Notes under the pieces: generated by a model
Told to the model about the DNA's origin: nothing
Seen by the model: the letters and a program-made list of their open reading frames with translations, nothing else
Databases searched by the model: none
Position numbers and translations under genes: made by a program
NCBI RefSeq assembly: GCF_006838285.1
Contig: NZ_CP038228.1
Location: 3,534,001-3,598,000, forward strand
DNA length: 64,000 nt
Reading direction: 5' to 3'
DNA from: Xanthomonas translucens pv. cerealis
GTDB taxonomy: Bacteria > Pseudomonadota > Gammaproteobacteria > Xanthomonadales > Xanthomonadaceae
Shown: piece by piece, positions 62,344 to 64,000 of the stretch
Numbering within the stretch: the first letter of the stretch is position 1
How the letters are laid out: each line of letters begins with the position of its first letter

Positions 62344-63183
62344 TCACCCGCACTTCGAATACCCACAATTCAAACAAGTAGCACACCCATCCATGATGAC
62401 CAAGGCCTTGGTGTTGCACTTGTGGCACATCGTGGCCGATGGCGGGAAGCTAGCGCCGTCGCCGGTGACGGCGATGTCTTCTTCGTGGTCGGCGGTGGAG
62501 TCGCTCGAAACCGTACCCTCATCCGCCCTTCGGGCACCTTCTCCCGTAGGAGAAGGAACAGCCGGCTTCATTTCATTGTTTTTTTTTGAGCGCTCTTCGT
62601 ACTGCTTGCGCTTTTCGTTGATCAGCGCGCGCTGGTGGTCGCTCATCTCCGGGTCGTGCAGCAGGCCGATGGACTTCATGTGCTCTTCGACGATGTAGCC
62701 CAGTTCGGCCACCAGCGAGGGCATGTACACGCCGCCGGCCTTGAAGTAGCCGCCCTTGGGGTCGAACACGGCCTTCATTTCGTCGACCAGGAAGGTGACG
62801 TCGCCGCCCTTGCGGAACACGGCGGACATGATGCGGGTCAGCGCCACGATCCACTGGAAGTGTTCCATGGACTTGGAGTTGACGAAGATTTCGAACGGGC
62901 GGCGCAGTTCGTGCTCGGTGCCGGCGTTGAGCACGATGTCGTTGAGGGTCACGTACATGGCGTGTTCCACCAACGGCGATTTGATCTTGTAGGTGCTGCC
63001 GATCAGCACGTCCGGGCGCTCGATGCGCTCGTGCATGTGGATGATGTTGTCCACCGGCACGTCGGCCTGGGCGGTGGCGCGGTCGATCGACGCGGCGGGC
63101 ACCGGTGGCGCCGCGTCGCGCGCCTTGTCTTCGGCGGTGACGACGGCGTAGCCCTTGATTTTCTTGTCGATCTTGACGGCCAT
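62344..63183 (-). CDS. nrdJb: B12-dependent ribonucleotide reductase small part (NrdJb, TSCPD domain)
   Basis: A 279-residue protein that corresponds to the C-terminal part of the adenosylcobalamin-dependent class II reductase; it has the TSCPD domain and the C-terminal zinc/redox tail MCHKCNTKALVIMDGCATCL, NCGYSKCG. The split subunit works with NrdJa, which is not in the window. The ATG at 63183 gives MAVKIDKKIKGYAVV. Between about residues 205 and 225 an extra linker (KPAVPSPTGEGARRADEGTV) is translated from an inserted CCTTCTCCC-type intergenic repeat. Confidence 0.85.
   Translation of the reverse strand: MAVKIDKKIKGYAVVTAEDKARDAAPPVPAASIDRATAQADVPVDNIIHMHERIERPDVLIGSTYKIKSPLVEHAMYVTLNDIVLNAGTEHELRRPFEIFVNSKSMEHFQWIVALTRIMSAVFRKGGDVTFLVDEMKAVFDPKGGYFKAGGVYMPSLVAELGYIVEEHMKSIGLLHDPEMSDHQRALINEKRKQYEERSKKNNEMKPAVPSPTGEGARRADEGTVSSDSTADHEEDIAVTGDGASFPPSATMCHKCNTKALVIMDGCATCLNCGYSKCG
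62511..62560. repeat. CCTTCTCCC-type repeat inside nrdJb
   Basis: An ACCCTCATCCGCCCTTCGGG element with the CCTTCTCCCGTAGGAGAAGG palindrome sits in frame inside nrdJb. It is the same family as 13310-13506 and codes for a Pro/Gly/Glu-rich linker. Confidence 0.8.
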
Positions 63184-63223
63184 GATGCGTTCCTGATGTG
63201 CGTGTCGTGTTGGGGCGCGCGTC

Positions 63224-63258
63224 CCTCGCCCTGCCCCTCTCCCGCGCACGGGAGAGAG
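63224..63258. repeat. CCCTCTCCC palindrome between nrdJb and the histone-like gene
   Basis: CCCCTCTCCCGCGCACGGGA and the following GAGAGGG form a hairpin in the 92-base gap and may end transcription of the leftward histone-like gene. Confidence 0.7.
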
Positions 63259-63275
63259 GGTGCAGCTGGGACGGC

Positions 63276-63935
63276 TTACTTCCTGGCGCGGGTGGCCGCG
63301 GCCTGCTTGCCGGCGCTCTTGCGCACGGCGGTCTTCTTCACCGCGGCGCTCTTCTTGGCGACCTTGGCGGTGCTCTGCTTGACGGCCTTGGCGACCTTTT
63401 TCACTGCCTTCTTGGCGACGGCCTTCCTGGCGCCGACGCTTTTCTTGACCGCGCTCTTCTTGGCGGTCACAGCCTTCTTGGCGGCGACCGTCTTGACCGC
63501 CTTCTTCGGTGCGGCCTTCTTGGCCGGCGCCTTCTTCACTGCGGCTTTCTTAGCGGCGGCTTTCTTGGCCGGGGCCTTCTTCACTGCCGCCTTCTTGGCG
63601 GTCTTCTTGGTGGCCTTCTTCAGCGCGGCGGCTTCGGACTGGGCGCTGACCTTGGCCGCTTCCAGTTTCTTGCGCGCGTTGGCGACGGTCTTCTTCACCG
63701 ACTTGCCGGCCTTCTCCGCGCGCTTGGCCACGGCCTTTTCGGCCTTCTTGACCACCTTGCGGGTCTTGGCGACCTGGTCCTGCACGCGCTTTTGCACGTT
63801 CTCGGCGGTCTGCTTGACGCTGGCGACGGCGTCGCTGGCGGTGGCGGCGATCGCGTCGCCCATGTGGCTGGCGGTCTCTTTCACGTTTTCGGCGACTTGC
63901 GTCAGCGTCGCCGTCACACCATTACCGTTGCTCAT
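63276..63935 (-). CDS. lysine/alanine-rich histone H1-like protein
   Basis: A 219-residue protein. The first ~75 residues are a helical, coiled-coil region (TLTQVAENVKETASHMGDAI, QTAENVQKRVQDQVAKTRK). From about residue 75 to the end it is Lys/Ala repeats (KKAPAKKAAAKKAAVKKAPA), the H1-like tail known from AlgP and PhaF-type proteins that bind DNA non-specifically. It probably helps organise the nucleoid or granules. The repeats make copy number prone to change. The ATG at 63935 begins MSNGNGVTATLTQ; promoter sequence is at the window edge. Confidence 0.85.
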   Translation of the reverse strand: MSNGNGVTATLTQVAENVKETASHMGDAIAATASDAVASVKQTAENVQKRVQDQVAKTRKVVKKAEKAVAKRAEKAGKSVKKTVANARKKLEAAKVSAQSEAAALKKATKKTAKKAAVKKAPAKKAAAKKAAVKKAPAKKAAPKKAVKTVAAKKAVTAKKSAVKKSVGARKAVAKKAVKKVAKAVKQSTAKVAKKSAAVKKTAVRKSAGKQAAATRARK

Positions 63936-64000
63936 AAAAAACCCTCCTCAGGGTGTCAGTGTTTATGTACGCGGGCGATGCTATACCGATTGAAGCAAAG

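Overview
The window is GC-rich chromosomal DNA from a Xanthomonas-type gammaproteobacterium. Pointers are the L-fucose/L-fuconate pathway with an FucD-type dehydratase, a complete biotin-independent malonate decarboxylase operon, an XAC2610-like secreted protein, a split B12-dependent ribonucleotide reductase subunit (NrdJb), dense palindromic intergenic repeats of the form GTAGGAGCGGCTTCAGCCGCGAC, and one perfect plant-inducible-promoter (PIP) box. No rRNA, tRNA, CRISPR array or intact transposase was seen.

Layout. 1-6.0 kb: an XAC2610-like protein (runs off the left edge), a decayed UbiB/ABC1 kinase, an MscS-type channel and a quinone oxidoreductase. 6.3-11.9 kb: a cell-surface-signalling iron-type locus read leftward, fecI-fecR-TonB receptor-histidine acid phosphatase. 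12.2-14.1 kb: a pirin and a lipoprotein. 14.2-23.4 kb: a GntR regulator, then (leftward) mdcA-C-D-E-G-B-H and a MatC-type carrier. The mdc operon is peppered with repeats, some inside the mdcB reading frame. 24.1-32.2 kb: the fucose regulon, with an IclR regulator divergent from fucP and a mutarotase, and a leftward block of dehydratase, hydrolase, SDR, lactonase and aldo/keto reductase. 33.8-39.1 kb: glpK, glpF, glpD and a DeoR-type regulator with GlpR-like operators. 39-44.8 kb: small genes plus two pseudogenes (a TonB receptor and a PlsC-like acyltransferase) and a secreted RNase Sa-like protein. 44.9-47.2 kb: an S9 dipeptidyl peptidase.

47.6-62.3 kb is an accessory island. It carries an unrecognised 875-residue protein behind a textbook HrpX promoter (a candidate type III effector), two lipoproteins, a UPF1-like helicase fused to a DUF2726 domain, a type VI effector cassette (PAAR, Tla3-like DUF2875 adaptor, Tle3-like lipase) bracketed by two SymE-type toxin copies, and an AT-richer Sll1717-type P-loop ATPase. 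Core genes resume with nrdJb and a lysine/alanine-rich histone-like protein at the right edge.

Functional links. MdcA/C/D/E are the decarboxylase subunits, MdcB and MdcG make and attach the prosthetic group, MdcH loads malonyl, and MatC probably imports malonate. The fuc genes carry L-fucose through lactone, fuconate and keto-deoxy acids to pyruvate and lactate. GlpF/K/D import and oxidise glycerol. Tla3, PAAR and Tle3 look like one effector-delivery set whose type VI apparatus and VgrG lie outside the window. Protein calls rest on motif and family recognition by eye; no database search was run.
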